From positions 1 to 64,000 of the forward strand of contig CABYXE010000001.1 of the NCBI GenBank assembly GCA_902522825.1: DNA of 64,000 nt. Reading direction: 5' to 3'. Under the pieces are notes generated by a model, which worked only from the letters and a program-made list of their open reading frames with translations, was not told where the DNA came from and ran no database searches. A program made the translations under genes and the position numbers. The stretch is from an uncultured SAR86 cluster bacterium (GTDB lineage Bacteria; Pseudomonadota; Gammaproteobacteria; Magnimaribacterales; AG-339-G14). The first letter of the stretch is position 1; every line of letters starts with the position of its first letter. This document shows, in pieces, positions 55,824-64,000 of the stretch.

Positions 55824-56867
55824 TTAACTTTTAAAATTAATCATTCTAGATAAAGATTTATTCGCTTGAAGAGAGACTTGAGGATCTACATATATTTCAT
55901 TATCTAAATTCTTAAGAACCTCTTCTAAGTTTTTAAGAGAATTTAATCCCATCCAAGGACACTGAGAGCAACTTTTGCACGTAGCTCCATTACCTGCGGT
56001 TGGAGCTTCATAAAATTCTTTATTAGGATTATTTTTTAATAATTGATAAAAGATTCCCTTGTCGGTTGCAACAATAAATTTTTTTGATTTAGAGTTTTTA
56101 GCTGAATTTAGAATTTGACTGGTTGAGCCAACCATATCGGCAAGACCTACTACTTCTTTGGGCGATTCTGGATGAACTAATACTTCAGCATCAGGATGCA
56201 GCTTTTTCATTTTTTGCAAACCATCAAATTTAAATTCGTCATGAACAATGCAAGACCCATCCCATAAAATCATATCGGCATCTGTTTGTGTTTGAAGGTA
56301 GCTACCTAAATGTTTATCAGGTCCCCAAATAATTTTTTTATCTAAACTGTCTAAATATTCTATAACTTCGACTGCAATACTAGATGTTACTACCCAGTCC
56401 GCTAGAGCTTTAACTTTTGCAGAGGTATTAGCATAAACAACTATTTCTCTATCAGGATATTGAGAACAAAAATTCTTAAAGTCTTCAGCTGGACAACCAA
56501 TATCCAAGGAACAAGTAGCTTCAAGAGTCGGCATGATAACTTTTTTCTCTGGACTCAAAATTTTTGCTGTTTCTCCCATGAATTTTACTCCTGCTACAAC
56601 GAGCAGATTAGATTTTGATAATTTACCAAACTTAGCCATCTCTAAAGAATCAGAAACACAGCCATTCACTTCTTCTGCTAAAGCTTGAATTTGATGATCG
56701 ACATAATAATGAGCTATCAAAGTAGCATTATTCTTTTTTAAAAGTTCTTTTATGGAATCTTTTAAAGCCTGATTTTCTTTTTCAGAAACTAGATTGTTCT
56801 TATGTATTCGTTCTTGATGCTGCTTAAATAAGTCAGTAGAAACGGTATTTGTTAATGTATCATTCAT
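55824..56867 (-). CDS. nadA: Quinolinate synthase A
   Basis: A 347-residue [4Fe-4S] enzyme condensing iminoaspartate with dihydroxyacetone phosphate to quinolinate, the substrate of the adjacent NadC. Conserved parts are '[19 protein letters not shown]', '[24 protein letters not shown]', '[12 protein letters not shown]', '[22 protein letters not shown]' and the final '[22 protein letters not shown]'. Cluster cysteines are spread as in E. coli NadA. nadB is not in the window. Confidence 0.97.
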   Translation of the reverse strand: MNDTLTNTVSTDLFKQHQERIHKNNLVSEKENQALKDSIKELLKKNNATLIAHYYVDHQIQALAEEVNGCVSDSLEMAKFGKLSKSNLLVVAGVKFMGETAKILSPEKKVIMPTLEATCSLDIGCPAEDFKNFCSQYPDREIVVYANTSAKVKALADWVVTSSIAVEVIEYLDSLDKKIIWGPDKHLGSYLQTQTDADMILWDGSCIVHDEFKFDGLQKMKKLHPDAEVLVHPESPKEVVGLADMVGSTSQILNSAKNSKSKKFIVATDKGIFYQLLKNNPNKEFYEAPTAGNGATCKSCSQCPWMGLNSLKNLEEVLKNLDNEIYVDPQVSLQANKSLSRMINFKS

Positions 56868-56917
56868 TTGTATAGAGGATTCTACAAGAATTCTTTAGTT
56901 TAATATAAATAAGCATA

Positions 56918-57475
56918 ATGAATAATAATTTAAAAGATAAATTTCTATATTTTTGTAATGCTGAAAATGATGAAGATTACTTTTCTAAAACTTTAATTTA
57001 TCTGTGCGAAAATAATTCAGAGGGATCTTTCGGCATAATTATAAATAGAACAGTTGAAATTAGATTAAAAGATTTTTTTTCTTCAGCCAGCGAAGATATA
57101 GAAGCAAAGTTAAATAAAGAGAAAATAGTTATAGGAGGACCAGTAGAGCCTATGACCGTTTATATTATTCATACTAAAGATGATAGATTTGAAGAATTAA
57201 TATCGATAAATGATAGTCTCTCTATTTCAACTGATTTTAATTTGATCAAAAGTATTTTAGACGATAATGGTCCTAAAGAATTCTTAGTTTCATTTGGCTA
57301 TACGGGTTGGAGCAAAGGTCAGTTAGAAAAAGAAATTCTAAAGGGTTCATGGTTAATAACTCCAGCTGATAAAGATATTATATTTAATACTCCAGCTGTC
57401 GAAAAAATCAATAAAACTTCAAAATTAGCGGGTTTCGATATAACAACGGTAAGCTCTAATTATGGCAATTCCTAG
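56918..57475 (+). CDS. yqgE: YqgE/AlgH family protein (UPF0301)
   Basis: A 185-residue soluble protein. The family pattern is clear: 'EGSFGIIINRTVEIRLKDFF', 'VIGGPVEPMTVYIIHT', 'FLVSFGYTGWSKGQLEKEILKGSWLITPADKDIIF'. Molecular function is unknown; in Pseudomonas and Enterobacteria it is followed by ruvX (yqgF), which is absent here. The C-terminal codons overlap the next gene by 14 bp. Confidence 0.92.
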   Translation: MNNNLKDKFLYFCNAENDEDYFSKTLIYLCENNSEGSFGIIINRTVEIRLKDFFSSASEDIEAKLNKEKIVIGGPVEPMTVYIIHTKDDRFEELISINDSLSISTDFNLIKSILDDNGPKEFLVSFGYTGWSKGQLEKEILKGSWLITPADKDIIFNTPAVEKINKTSKLAGFDITTVSSNYGNS

Positions 57476-59468
57476 AAATTTATTTGTTTTAATATTTTTT
57501 TTATTTTCTGCATGTATCAATTCAGAAAGTATTGGTTATGCCTCTAATTCCAGTGTTGAGATTATTTCTGGTGATGAGAAACTAGAACCTAATAAAGAAT
57601 ATTTGATCGGTATTAAATATCGATTAGATTCTGGATGGCATACGTACTGGAAAAATCCAGGTGATTCTGGTGAGAAAGCTTCTTTTGACTGGACTTTACC
57701 TGAAGGTTATCAGATAAAAGGTCCATACTGGCCTCAACCGGAAAGAATTCCTTATCCGCCTTTAATGACTTTTGGTTATAACGACCAAGTAACAGTTTTT
57801 TTTAATCTAGTTACGTCTGAAACTTTAAAGGAAAATAATGAAGTATCCCTTTTTACAAAGTGGCTAGCCTGTGCTGATGTTTGTCTTCCACAGGAAGCGA
57901 ACATAACTATCAACCTTTCTAATAATAAGTCTTCTTTTTATTCTTCGGTAGAGATAGAAGATTTGTTTGACAGGACTATTCCTAACGTCTTTGATAAAAA
58001 TATTAGTGCTACATATTTGAAAGATAAATTAATTCTTTCATTTGATCTTCCTGAAATTCATAAAACTGACAGCATAGTTTTCTTTCCTAACGAGTATGGA
58101 TTAATAGATTATTCAAAAGATCAGATTATCGAAAGAAATGATAATAGCGCATCTATTTCTTTAACTAAAATTGATTTAGATAAAGACTTTATTAATGTTT
58201 CAGGCTTACTAAAATTTATAGGCGAATCATCTAGTTCTTCTTATAAAATTAAAACCTCATTACCTCAAAAGAGCTCCTATTTAAGTTTATCTCCACTTAT
58301 AGCAATTATTTTTGCATTTTTTGGAGGTTTGATCTTAAATTTAATGCCTTGCGTTTTTCCTGTTATTTCATTAAAAATTTTAAATTTCCTTGAGATATCA
58401 GATAGTCCTAAAGAAGTAAAAAAACATGGTTTAGTATTTTCTGCTGGGACATTAATAACCTTTCTAGTTATTGGTATGGTAATTCTTTTAATTAGAAGCA
58501 ACGGAGAACAAATTGGTTGGGGCTTTCAATTGCAATCGCCTATTTTTGTATCTGCTTTAATATATTTATTTATTTTTATGAGTGGATTATTCTATTCATC
58601 TTTTGCCTTTGGTTCTGCTTTTACTCGTTTGGGTAACTTAATATCGAGTTCGAATGGTTACAGTGGCTCTTTTGGTACTGGATTTTTAGCTGTACTAGTT
58701 GCAACACCTTGCACAGCTCCATTTATGGGCTCTGCGATAGGTTTTGCTTTAATTCAACCCAGCATTTATTCATTTTTAATCTTTTTATCCCTTGGTCTTG
58801 GATTTTGTTTTCCTTATTTACTGCTTAGTTTCAATCCAGGACTATTAAAATTTTTACCGGGACCAGGGCAGTGGATGGAAAGTTTCAAAAAATTTATGGC
58901 AATTCCTATGGCCCTTACAGCGCTTTGGCTAATTTGGGTTTTGAGTAACCAAATAACGGAAGCTGAATTATTGAGAGTAATTATTGGTATATCTATTATT
59001 TTAGTTTTAATTTTATTAAACAATTCGAAAAATATTATTTCTGTAAATAACAAATATAACTATCCTTTGATAATTATTTCTCTTATGAGCCTTATCTACT
59101 TAACGCCCAAAAATAATGACTACTTAATGGATGACCAGCTTTTTTCAACAAATGAATTATACGAAAAAATAAATGAAGGGCCTGTTTTTTTAAATTTTAC
59201 TGCTGATTGGTGTATCACTTGTAAAGTTAATGAGAAAGTTGCTTTAGATAATAAAGTCTTCAAAGATTTTATAAATTCAAAAAATATTTCTTACATTAAA
59301 GCTGACTGGACTAATAGAAACGATGAGATTTCTTCTCTTTTAGAGTCTTTTGGAAGAAGTGGTATACCCCTTTATGTTTTTTATCCCTCAAAAGATAGGC
59401 AGCCGATTATATTGCCTGAAGTTCTTACCGAAAAAATAGTTATCAAATATCTGAGTGAAGAGTATTAA
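57462..59468 (+). CDS. DsbD/ScsB-type thiol:disulfide interchange protein
   Basis: A 668-residue inner-membrane electron carrier. A signal or lipoprotein-like leader ('LFVLIFFLFSACINS') precedes a periplasmic N-terminal domain (about 30-265) with 'WLACADVCLPQEA', then eight hydrophobic segments with the redox Cys of 'NLMPCVFPVISLKIL' and 'VATPCTAPFMGSAIG', then a C-terminal thioredoxin domain with 'TADWCITCKVNEK'. It moves electrons from cytoplasmic thioredoxin to periplasmic thiol proteins. The large N-terminal domain ('YRLDSGWHTYWKNPGDSG') is of the ScsB kind. Likely partners include the TlpA-like lipoprotein at 43 kb. Confidence 0.94.
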   Translation: MAIPRNLFVLIFFLFSACINSESIGYASNSSVEIISGDEKLEPNKEYLIGIKYRLDSGWHTYWKNPGDSGEKASFDWTLPEGYQIKGPYWPQPERIPYPPLMTFGYNDQVTVFFNLVTSETLKENNEVSLFTKWLACADVCLPQEANITINLSNNKSSFYSSVEIEDLFDRTIPNVFDKNISATYLKDKLILSFDLPEIHKTDSIVFFPNEYGLIDYSKDQIIERNDNSASISLTKIDLDKDFINVSGLLKFIGESSSSSYKIKTSLPQKSSYLSLSPLIAIIFAFFGGLILNLMPCVFPVISLKILNFLEISDSPKEVKKHGLVFSAGTLITFLVIGMVILLIRSNGEQIGWGFQLQSPIFVSALIYLFIFMSGLFYSSFAFGSAFTRLGNLISSSNGYSGSFGTGFLAVLVATPCTAPFMGSAIGFALIQPSIYSFLIFLSLGLGFCFPYLLLSFNPGLLKFLPGPGQWMESFKKFMAIPMALTALWLIWVLSNQITEAELLRVIIGISIILVLILLNNSKNIISVNNKYNYPLIIISLMSLIYLTPKNNDYLMDDQLFSTNELYEKINEGPVFLNFTADWCITCKVNEKVALDNKVFKDFINSKNISYIKADWTNRNDEISSLLESFGRSGIPLYVFYPSKDRQPIILPEVLTEKIVIKYLSEEY

Positions 59469-59980
59469 GCAACAATATATTCTTGCCATTCAGGTGAGAT
59501 AATTTTTCCAGTCACCATTTCTTGACCTCTAATTAATTCTCTATAGGACGGCTTTTCAGCTTTTGGGAGAACTTTGGGTATATTATCTGCCTTTTTTAAA
59601 TTACAACTCTTGCAGGAAGTGGTTACATTTTCCCAAGAAGTAATTCCGCCCTTACTTTTAGGTATCAAGTGATCTATTGTTAATTCTTTTTTTTCAAAAA
59701 CATCTTTGCAATACTGACAAGTAAACATATCTCTTAAAAATACATTTGATCTTGAAAATTTTACTTTTTTAGAAAACTTATGAAATTTTCTTAGCATGAC
59801 AATGCTTGGAACTTTAAAGGAAGTTGAAGGCGATCTTACTATCCAGTCTGGATACTCCTTAATGATTATTACATTTCTTGTAATAACTAATTTTACCGCT
59901 GTTTTCCAATCAACAGATGATAAAGGAAAGTAACTTAAAGGCTTTCCGTCTCCATTTAGAATCAAACAATCCTGTGACAT
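59465..59980 (-). CDS. HNH endonuclease family protein
   Basis: A 171-residue protein (ATG at 59980; a TTG at 59995 is less likely). The HNH core is 'DMFTCQYCKDVFEKKELTIDHLIPKSKGGITSWENVTTSCKSCNLKKAD': a C2-type zinc pair on each side and the His of 'IDHLIP'. The N-terminal half ('CLILNGDGKPLSYFPLSSVDWKTAVKLVI') is that of the widespread chromosomal HNH proteins with no known target, unlinked to mobile elements. Nuclease activity is likely; role unknown. Confidence 0.9.
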   Translation of the reverse strand: MSQDCLILNGDGKPLSYFPLSSVDWKTAVKLVITRNVIIIKEYPDWIVRSPSTSFKVPSIVMLRKFHKFSKKVKFSRSNVFLRDMFTCQYCKDVFEKKELTIDHLIPKSKGGITSWENVTTSCKSCNLKKADNIPKVLPKAEKPSYRELIRGQEMVTGKIISPEWQEYIVA

Positions 59981-60077
59981 ATCTAAATAATACAAGAAAA
60001 ATTGTTTTTTTTTAAATAGTTAAATCTATTTAATATTTCTATCTTTATTTTAATAGATAGTGATAGAATTCACGCCA

Positions 60078-61088
60078 ATGGAGTTTCTAGGTAGTAATAT
60101 CCTCTCCATAGATCAGTTTGATAGGAAGGATATAGATTTAATTTTTAAAACTGCTGATCAGCTTTTCCCTTTTGCATCTCGACAAAAAATTACCAGAGTC
60201 TTACAAGGTGCTATTTTAAGTAACATGTTTTTTGAACCTAGCACTAGAACTAGAATAAGCTTTGGTAGTGCATTTAACATGCTTGGAGGTGAAGTAAGAG
60301 AAACTACTGAGGTAGAAGCTACTTCTTTGGCTAAAGGAGAATCTTTATATGATACTTCTAGAGTGCTAAGTGGTTATAGCGATGTGATTGTAATGCGTCA
60401 CCCTTTAGCTGGTTCTGTTGCAGAGTTTGCTAAAGCATCAAGAGTTCCCGTGATTAATGGAGGAGATGGCGATAACGAACATCCTAGTCAGGCTCTACTT
60501 GATCTTTTTACAATTAAAAAGGAATTAGAGTCTCATAAAAAAAACATAGAATCGTCTCGTATCGCTCTAATTGGAGATTTAAAATTCGGCCGGGCAGTTC
60601 ATTCCTTGTGTAAGGTTCTTATGCTTTATGAAAATATTTCTATAAAACTGGTTTCTCCAAATGAATTAAAACTGCCTAATTTTTTAGTCGGTGAACTTAA
60701 AAAAAGAAATATTTCTATCCTTGAAACTCAAGATATTAAGGAAGGAATAGCTGATGTCGATATTCTTTATATGACTCGCATTCAAGAGGAAAGATTTAAT
60801 AACTCTTCTGAAGCTAGCAAGTACAAAGGTCTCATGTCTCTTAATCAAGAGATTTATACAAAAAACTGTGAACCCAACACCGTCATCATGCATCCTTTGC
60901 CTAGGGATTCAAGAAAAGATGCAAACGAACTAGATGAAGATTTAAATCAAAATCCTAATTTGGCAATATATCGACAAACAGATAATGGTCTCCTTATTAG
61001 AATGGCTCTGTTTTCTCTTATCCTGGGTGTTGCCGATAAAATTGAAGATACAGCCTCCTCTGTCGACTGGTTTTCTAACAAATCCTAA
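60078..61088 (+). CDS. pyrB: Aspartate carbamoyltransferase, catalytic subunit
   Basis: A 336-residue enzyme (from this start) forming carbamoyl-aspartate in pyrimidine synthesis. 'FFEPSTRTRISFGSAFNMLGGEV' is the carbamoyl-phosphate loop, 'VMRHPLAGS' and 'VINGGDGDNEHPSQALLDLFTI' the aspartate region, and 'VIMHPLPRDSRKDANELDEDL' the C-terminal signature. The ATG at 60078 gives the usual 'MxFxGxxILSxxQF' opening; a GTG at 60060 would add six residues. No pyrI, pyrC or pyrR is adjacent. The stop overlaps the umuC stop in CTAA. Confidence 0.96.
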   Translation: MEFLGSNILSIDQFDRKDIDLIFKTADQLFPFASRQKITRVLQGAILSNMFFEPSTRTRISFGSAFNMLGGEVRETTEVEATSLAKGESLYDTSRVLSGYSDVIVMRHPLAGSVAEFAKASRVPVINGGDGDNEHPSQALLDLFTIKKELESHKKNIESSRIALIGDLKFGRAVHSLCKVLMLYENISIKLVSPNELKLPNFLVGELKKRNISILETQDIKEGIADVDILYMTRIQEERFNNSSEASKYKGLMSLNQEIYTKNCEPNTVIMHPLPRDSRKDANELDEDLNQNPNLAIYRQTDNGLLIRMALFSLILGVADKIEDTASSVDWFSNKS

Positions 61089-62347
61089 CTAACCCTAGGC
61101 AAATCATTCCAGCTTGTCGTGTATCTGGGAGACTGCATTTCTCTTTTCATTGACCACTCTTTTTTTATTCCCTGAGCTAAAAAAGTTATCGGTCCTAAAC
61201 TAGTACGATTTATTTTATCAACCATTTGCATTAATTTTTTATCAATATTCTTTCGTTCTTGGCTATTGAATAAATCTAACTGAGAAACTCCTTCGTCGTA
61301 AAAATCACTCAGCATTATTCCTGCTTTGTTGTATTGAAAATCATTTCTATATACTTGATCTATACCTTGCTTTGCTGCTTTTATTAAATCTCTTGAATCG
61401 TTTGTTGGCAGAATAAAAGGCACCGAAACAATCTCCCTGTGCTGTATGTCCTGTTTTCGAAATGGATTTGTTCTAATAAAGACAGATAGTACTTTGCAGG
61501 TTTGATTCTCTTTTCTCAATTTTATAGCTGCTCGAGCAGCATAATCACTTACGGCCTCGTGTAGCATTTTTAAATTTGTTACGCGACTATTAAAGGTCCT
61601 GCTTACAACAATTTGTTTTTTCGTGGGAGCTTCCTCTTCTAAATCAATACAGACTTCTCCTCGTAATTCTCTAACTGTTTTAGCTAAAACTATATTAAAT
61701 TTACTTCTGATGAAGTTCAGATCTAATTGAGATAACTCATATGCATTCTTAATGCCTATGCCACTTAGATGTTGGTGCAGTTTTCTACCAACTCCCCATA
61801 CTTCTTGTACTGGCATTAACTTCATCAACTTAATTTGTCTTTCTTTTGAAGATAAATCTACGACTCCATGAGTTTGAGGATATTTCTTAGCTCCGTAACT
61901 TGCAACTTTGGCTAAAGTTTTTGTAGGACCAATTCCTACCCTAACTGGCATACCTGTCCATTTTTTTATAGTATCTAAACAATCCTTCCCAAAAGTATTA
62001 AGGCTTAGACAATTACTAACGCCAGATAAATCTAAGAATGCCTCATCAATACTGTAAATTTCTACACGCGGAGATAACTGCTCAAGAATATCCATAATCC
62101 TAGATGAAATATCTGCATAGAGTTCATAGTTTGAAGAAAAAGCAATTCCCCCTTTTTGTTTATATTCTTTTTCTATTTTGAACCAAGGATCGCACATTTT
62201 AATACCTAAACCTTTGGCTTCTTTTGATAGAGCAACTACGCAACCGTCATTATTAGATAATACAACTACAGGTTTATTTTTTAGATCGGGTCTGAATACA
62301 CGCTCACAAGAAGCATAGAAACTATTGCAATCAACTAAAGCAAACAC
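61085..62347 (-). CDS. umuC: DNA polymerase V catalytic subunit UmuC
   Basis: A 420-residue Y-family polymerase for translesion synthesis. The palm metal residues are in 'FALVDCNSFYASCERVF' (Asp6) and 'EIYSIDEAFLDLSG' (Asp-Glu), 'VVLSNNDGCVVALSKEAK' is the fingers segment, and 'PVQEVWGVGRKLHQHLSGIGI' the thumb. The C-terminal 'QSPRYTTSWNDLPRV' is the UmuC tail. A clamp-binding motif of the QxxLF kind is present as 'SQLDLF'. It forms an operon with umuD, six bp upstream, under LexA control. Confidence 0.97.
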   Translation of the reverse strand: MFALVDCNSFYASCERVFRPDLKNKPVVVLSNNDGCVVALSKEAKGLGIKMCDPWFKIEKEYKQKGGIAFSSNYELYADISSRIMDILEQLSPRVEIYSIDEAFLDLSGVSNCLSLNTFGKDCLDTIKKWTGMPVRVGIGPTKTLAKVASYGAKKYPQTHGVVDLSSKERQIKLMKLMPVQEVWGVGRKLHQHLSGIGIKNAYELSQLDLNFIRSKFNIVLAKTVRELRGEVCIDLEEEAPTKKQIVVSRTFNSRVTNLKMLHEAVSDYAARAAIKLRKENQTCKVLSVFIRTNPFRKQDIQHREIVSVPFILPTNDSRDLIKAAKQGIDQVYRNDFQYNKAGIMLSDFYDEGVSQLDLFNSQERKNIDKKLMQMVDKINRTSLGPITFLAQGIKKEWSMKREMQSPRYTTSWNDLPRVS

Positions 62348-62353
62348 GCTTAA

Positions 62354-62782
62354 TTAAAATTGATTTATTGCAGCTAATACGACTCCCATAATTTCAAGAT
62401 CTTCATCTTCTTCTATTTTTATAGGTGGGTATTTAATATTTTCAGAAAGTAAGAAAGGTTCCGGAAATAATTGTAATTTTTTACATGCATAAGAGCCATT
62501 GACTGAGGCAATTACTATTTTACCATGTTGAGGCTCCACGCTTCTATCTACTACCAATATAGCGCCATCATTTATACCTGCATTAATCATTGAATCACCG
62601 CTAGCTCTAACTAAATAAGTAGCCGCTGCATTGCTAACCAAATATTCATTTAAATCTATTGGACGTTCTACATAATCATCTGCTGGACTTGGCCAACCAA
62701 CTTTTACTTTTTCAGTGAAGATTGGAAGTTTAATTGAGCTTTTATTTACATCGGCAAGGTGGCCTAAATTTTTAACATTCAT
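62354..62782 (-). CDS. umuD: UmuD, self-cleaving translesion accessory protein
   Basis: A 142-residue S24 protein that, after RecA-stimulated self-cleavage, binds UmuC to form Pol V. Active-site Ser64 ('ASGDSM') and Lys101 ('ACKKLQL') keep the E. coli spacing of 37. The cleavage site corresponding to Cys24-Gly25 of E. coli is Val28-Gly29 ('EKVKVGWPSPADDY'), an unusual P1 residue. A perfect LexA box lies 12 bp before the start codon. Confidence 0.96.
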   Translation of the reverse strand: MNVKNLGHLADVNKSSIKLPIFTEKVKVGWPSPADDYVERPIDLNEYLVSNAAATYLVRASGDSMINAGINDGAILVVDRSVEPQHGKIVIASVNGSYACKKLQLFPEPFLLSENIKYPPIKIEEDEDLEIMGVVLAAINQF

Positions 62783-62794
62783 CTAAATTATTTT

Positions 62795-62814
62795 TACTGT
62801 ATATATATACAGTA
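62795..62814. promoter_or_regulatory. LexA (SOS) box of umuDC
   Basis: TACTGTATATATATACAGTA is the full 20-bp consensus LexA operator, with CTGT and ACAG half-sites eight bases apart. It lies 12 bp before the umuD start codon, so bound LexA would block initiation. This shows that a canonical gammaproteobacterial SOS system acts here. Confidence 0.96.
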
Positions 62815-62849
62815 TATTTAAAATGTCTTAGATTGCAACTAAAAGATAA

Positions 62850-63047
62850 CTAAAACCCTTCATCTTCCTGCGTCGCTAAAATTGAAATGTCCTCACCAAA
62901 AATTTCAGTTTTAATAAGGATAGGATGACAGCAAACTGAACAATCTTCGGTATAAGTTTGTGACTCGCTAGGATCTACTAAAACTGGAATTAATTCCCAG
63001 CAAAATGGACAGGTAATATCTTTTTCGACAAGCTCATGAAAGCTCAT
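62850..63047 (-). CDS. CPXCG-motif cysteine-rich small protein
   Basis: A 65-residue probable zinc-ribbon protein. '[20 protein letters not shown]' and '[17 protein letters not shown]' are the two Cys pairs of the CPXCG family, although the Gly of CPxCG is Trp here. The ATG at 63047 ('[10 protein letters not shown]') gives the usual family length and avoids overlapping coq7; an upstream start at 63113 would lie inside coq7. Function unknown. Confidence 0.88.
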   Translation of the reverse strand: MSFHELVEKDITCPFCWELIPVLVDPSESQTYTEDCSVCCHPILIKTEIFGEDISILATQEDEGF

Positions 63048-63052
63048 TGGGC

Positions 63053-63568
63053 CTATATAACTTTTGCAACTTTCACGGCAAAAGCTGATCCACCTCCAAC
63101 TATTTTGATCCAAATTTTTAAAAAGAACCCAGGAGTAAGTTGTTTTTTATGCCCAGATTCAAGTTTGTGTTCAATCTCATCGTCTTGGCAGGACTGTAAA
63201 AGATCAATTAGAGACGTGTCAGGATTAGGTTGAGCTCTTAAATACTTCAATTGATCTTCGTAATGTTCCTCGACAAAAGCTTCTACTGCTTCTATGGTTG
63301 CAAAGACAATTTTTGAACTAACTAAAGCAGGTAAAAATCCCAATAAAAATCCAGCTATTTTCCACAAGCCAACTAACTTGCTACGTTTATCTGCTGACAA
63401 TACTTCCTCTATCTTTCGAAGATGCTCTTTTTCAGTGGCTAAATGACGAGTTGAGAACTCTACTAATTCTGGATCTTTAGCAATAGTAAGAATGCCTTTA
63501 TAAATATAAACAGCGCCAACCTCTCCAGCATGGTCAGATCTTAAAAAAGATTCAAGTAACTTATTCAT
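63053..63568 (-). CDS. coq7: 2-polyprenyl-3-methyl-6-methoxy-1,4-benzoquinol hydroxylase (Coq7)
   Basis: A 171-residue di-iron hydroxylase of ubiquinone synthesis, doing the job of UbiF in E. coli. Metal ligands are visible as '[16 protein letters not shown]' (Glu), '[15 protein letters not shown]' (ExxH), '[17 protein letters not shown]' (Glu) and '[10 protein letters not shown]' (ExxH). The internal hydrophobic segment '[20 protein letters not shown]' is the membrane-touching part. It is slightly shorter at the N-terminus than the usual 210-residue proteins. Six bp separate it from the CPXCG gene. Confidence 0.95.
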   Translation of the reverse strand: MNKLLESFLRSDHAGEVGAVYIYKGILTIAKDPELVEFSTRHLATEKEHLRKIEEVLSADKRSKLVGLWKIAGFLLGFLPALVSSKIVFATIEAVEAFVEEHYEDQLKYLRAQPNPDTSLIDLLQSCQDDEIEHKLESGHKKQLTPGFFLKIWIKIVGGGSAFAVKVAKVI

Positions 63569-63613
63569 AATTAAATAATAGAGTAGAAGAAAGTTATAAG
63601 GAAATTAAAATTT

Positions 63614-63880
63614 TTAAATATTTGCTTTAACTATTCTAAATTCCCTCCAGTTGTTTACTAATCCTCGATAATTAATGTAAACCCATATTGGAGTTGCCGC
63701 TAATAACCACCATAGTTCCGTAGCAATTAAAAGATAAGAGCCAGGGATAAACCCTAATGACCCTATTACAAAACCATAAAAACGAATTTTTGCATTCAAA
63801 CTCGTAAGTAAATAGATACAAGCAAAGGCAAATATTTGATCAAATATTTGTGCTGTATTAAATATGTTTATCTCAAACAT
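63614..63880 (-). CDS. Small membrane protein, unknown
   Basis: An 88-residue protein with three probable membrane segments (about 10-28, 33-55 and 57-72) and a basic end, 'NYRGLVNNWREFRI'. It has the best ribosome site in the window (AGGAGGT six nt before the ATG), so it is almost certainly expressed. The general look, with 'ELWWLLAATPIWVYINYRGL', recalls the last part of PnuC-like proteins, but this is too weak to name. It starts 22 nt after the 3' end of tRNA-Val(GAC). Confidence 0.75.
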   Translation of the reverse strand: MFEINIFNTAQIFDQIFAFACIYLLTSLNAKIRFYGFVIGSLGFIPGSYLLIATELWWLLAATPIWVYINYRGLVNNWREFRIVKANI

Positions 63881-63902
63881 AAGAGACCTCCTAAATGAAA
63901 AG

Positions 63903-63979
63903 TGGTAGACGTGAGTGGATTCGAACCACCGACCCTCTCGATGTCACCGAGATACTCTAACCAACTGAGCTACACGTCT
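63903..63979 (-). tRNA. tRNA-Val(GAC)
   Basis: A 77-nt minus-strand cloverleaf: acceptor AGACGTG/CACGTCT, D arm GCTC...GAGT, anticodon stem TCTCG/CGAGA with loop GTGACAT (anticodon GAC; position 32 is an unusual G), T arm GGTGG-TTCGAAT-CCACT, discriminator A and encoded CCA. Confidence 0.95.
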
Positions 63980-64000
63980 AGATTGGATGTATATTCTAAT

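Noticed and set aside
1-64000. Insertion sequences, prophage, CRISPR, integron or long direct repeats
   Set aside because: No transposase, integrase, phage structural gene or regularly spaced repeat was recognised on reading through; the HNH protein is a chromosomal type and tRNA ends show no attachment-site duplication.

Overview
The window is a 64 kb piece of a low-G+C (about one third by eye, not computed), tightly packed chromosome from a gammaproteobacterium. The gene orders gloB-mltD opposite rnhA-dnaQ, tig-clpP-clpX-lon-hupB-ppiD, purM-purN opposite DUF2066-pgsA-hda, and dnaX-recR are all classical for Gammaproteobacteria. The A+T richness, very short intergenic spaces, TonB receptor and acyl-CoA genes suggest a streamlined marine lineage such as SAR86; that placement is inference, with no rRNA or marker tree available. 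No insertion sequence, prophage, CRISPR array, integron or plasmid gene was seen.

Layout: 0-10 kb holds a truncated CoA-transferase, an alkylsulfatase-like hydrolase, gltX/dnaQ/rnhA, gloB, mltD, glucokinase and a large TonB-dependent receptor. 10-19 kb holds fabI and the protein-quality-control block ppiD, hupB, lon, clpX, clpP, tig, preceded by a tRNA cluster (His, Arg, a decayed tRNA, Pro). 19-28 kb holds folD, an acyl-CoA ligase, a FabY-like ketoacyl synthase, two-carbon and nucleotide genes (folE, Maf), gpsA and a patatin lipase. 28-32 kb holds an SLC13 carrier, a candidate structured RNA with its own promoter and terminator, an SDR, panD, tRNA-Asp, a Tat-exported PhoD and tRNA-Val. 32-41 kb is a catabolic acyl-CoA carboxylase/AtuA locus facing inward from both strands. 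41-50 kb holds xseA, an M23 lipoprotein, a TlpA-like thioredoxin, sppA, hda, a CDP-alcohol phosphatidyltransferase, purM/purN and dcd. 50-57 kb holds recR-dnaX-recX, a serine hydrolase, an unknown lipoprotein, and nadC-nadA. 57-64 kb holds yqgE, a DsbD/ScsB-type reductase, an HNH nuclease, pyrB, an SOS-regulated umuDC with a perfect LexA box, a CPXCG protein, coq7, a small membrane protein and tRNA-Val(GAC).

Most notable: (1) of twelve tail-to-tail gene junctions, ten overlap and one abuts, so the single real gap, at 29.2-29.5 kb, stands out; it contains a sigma70-like promoter with 17-nt spacing, a potential H-type pseudoknot, an 11-nt match to the complement of the 16S rRNA 3' tail, several hairpins and a strong terminator. 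(2) nadC is intact only if one base of an A7 run is skipped. (3) dnaX carries an A10 run exactly at the end of clamp-loader domain III where a -1 slip gives an immediate stop, a layout like the gamma/tau switch. (4) Every tRNA gene or cluster sits just upstream of a protein gene on the same strand, with 15-72 nt between.
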